A DNA stretch of 5,165 nt from Flammeovirgaceae bacterium UBA4659 (GTDB lineage Bacteria > Bacteroidota > Bacteroidia > Cytophagales > Cyclobacteriaceae): positions 866 to 6,030 of the forward strand of contig DHLV01000023.1 in the NCBI GenBank assembly GCA_002405445.1, in the 5' to 3' direction. Positions 5,101-5,165 of this stretch are shown piece by piece. The notes under the pieces were generated by a model. It saw only the letters and a program-made list of their open reading frames with translations, did no database searches and was not told where the DNA came from. Position 1 is the first letter of the stretch; every line of letters starts with the position of its first letter. The translations under genes were made by a program, and so were the position numbers.

Positions 5101-5165
5101 TGAACTTCTTCTCCCATCAATCCATTTTCTTCACCGTTCTCGATTACCCCATGAGCTACCTCGAG
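5100..5165 (+). CDS. pnuC: N-terminus of a probable PnuC-like vitamin transporter (cut by the right edge)
   Basis: An ATG at 5100 opens 22 codons to the window end without a stop. The peptide runs MNFF..., then FFTVLDYPMSYLE at residues 10-22. The aromatic start, an (I/F)xTVLxYPxSYxE block and its position right at the N-terminus resemble PnuC-type transporters of Bacteroidota, which import nicotinamide riboside (or thiamine in PnuT relatives). That the frame is coding is supported by its divergent placement 47 bp from the protease gene and by its good codon structure. The family call rests on a very short stretch recalled from memory and should be treated as provisional. Confidence 0.48.
   Translation, partial: MNFFSHQSIFFTVLDYPMSYLE

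Overview
The window looks like a chromosomal segment of a member of the Bacteroidota, probably Cytophagales-like. Three things point there: no start codon has a convincing Shine-Dalgarno sequence, one candidate promoter fits the Bacteroidota -7 consensus TAnnTTTG, and the protein set (kynurenine-pathway genes, a CPBP protease, an OmpA tail ending in NRRVEF) is typical. The phylum call is an inference from style and content, not from a marker gene.

The main theme is tryptophan/kynurenine catabolism. From a short divergent intergenic region (1327-1402) a leftward operon encodes 3-hydroxyanthranilate 3,4-dioxygenase (1326 to 799), a DinB/YfiT-fold protein (802 to 275) and kynureninase (from 278, running off the left edge). 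Each junction is a start/stop overlap, so the three are almost certainly co-transcribed and translationally coupled. Kynureninase makes 3-hydroxyanthranilate; the dioxygenase opens its ring to 2-amino-3-carboxymuconate semialdehyde (ACMS). To the right, an SDR-family oxidoreductase (1403-2188) with an altered catalytic tetrad, and further on an aldehyde dehydrogenase of the 2-aminomuconate semialdehyde dehydrogenase/ALDH8A1 type (2812-4254), supply later steps. ACMS decarboxylase, kynurenine monooxygenase and 2-aminomuconate deaminase are not in the window.

Between the SDR gene and the aldehyde dehydrogenase lies about 620 bp of unrelated material. It holds the last ~37 codons of an OmpA-type peptidoglycan-binding domain with no body or start (a gene fossil, 2189-2314), then a type II toxin-antitoxin pair of RelE/ParE type (2343-2546 and 2543-2812). 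The toxin stop overlaps the dehydrogenase start (TAATG), so the catabolic gene now sits at the end of the toxin-antitoxin transcript. This points to past insertion or rearrangement inside the catabolic cluster.

The right side carries a CPBP-family intramembrane protease on the minus strand (5052 to 4249), which converges on the dehydrogenase with a 6-nt tail overlap. Divergent from it, the first 22 codons of another gene reach the right edge (5100-5165) and resemble the N-terminus of PnuC-type vitamin transporters. No RNA genes, CRISPR arrays or insertion sequences were seen, and no gene-free stretch exceeds about 160 bases.
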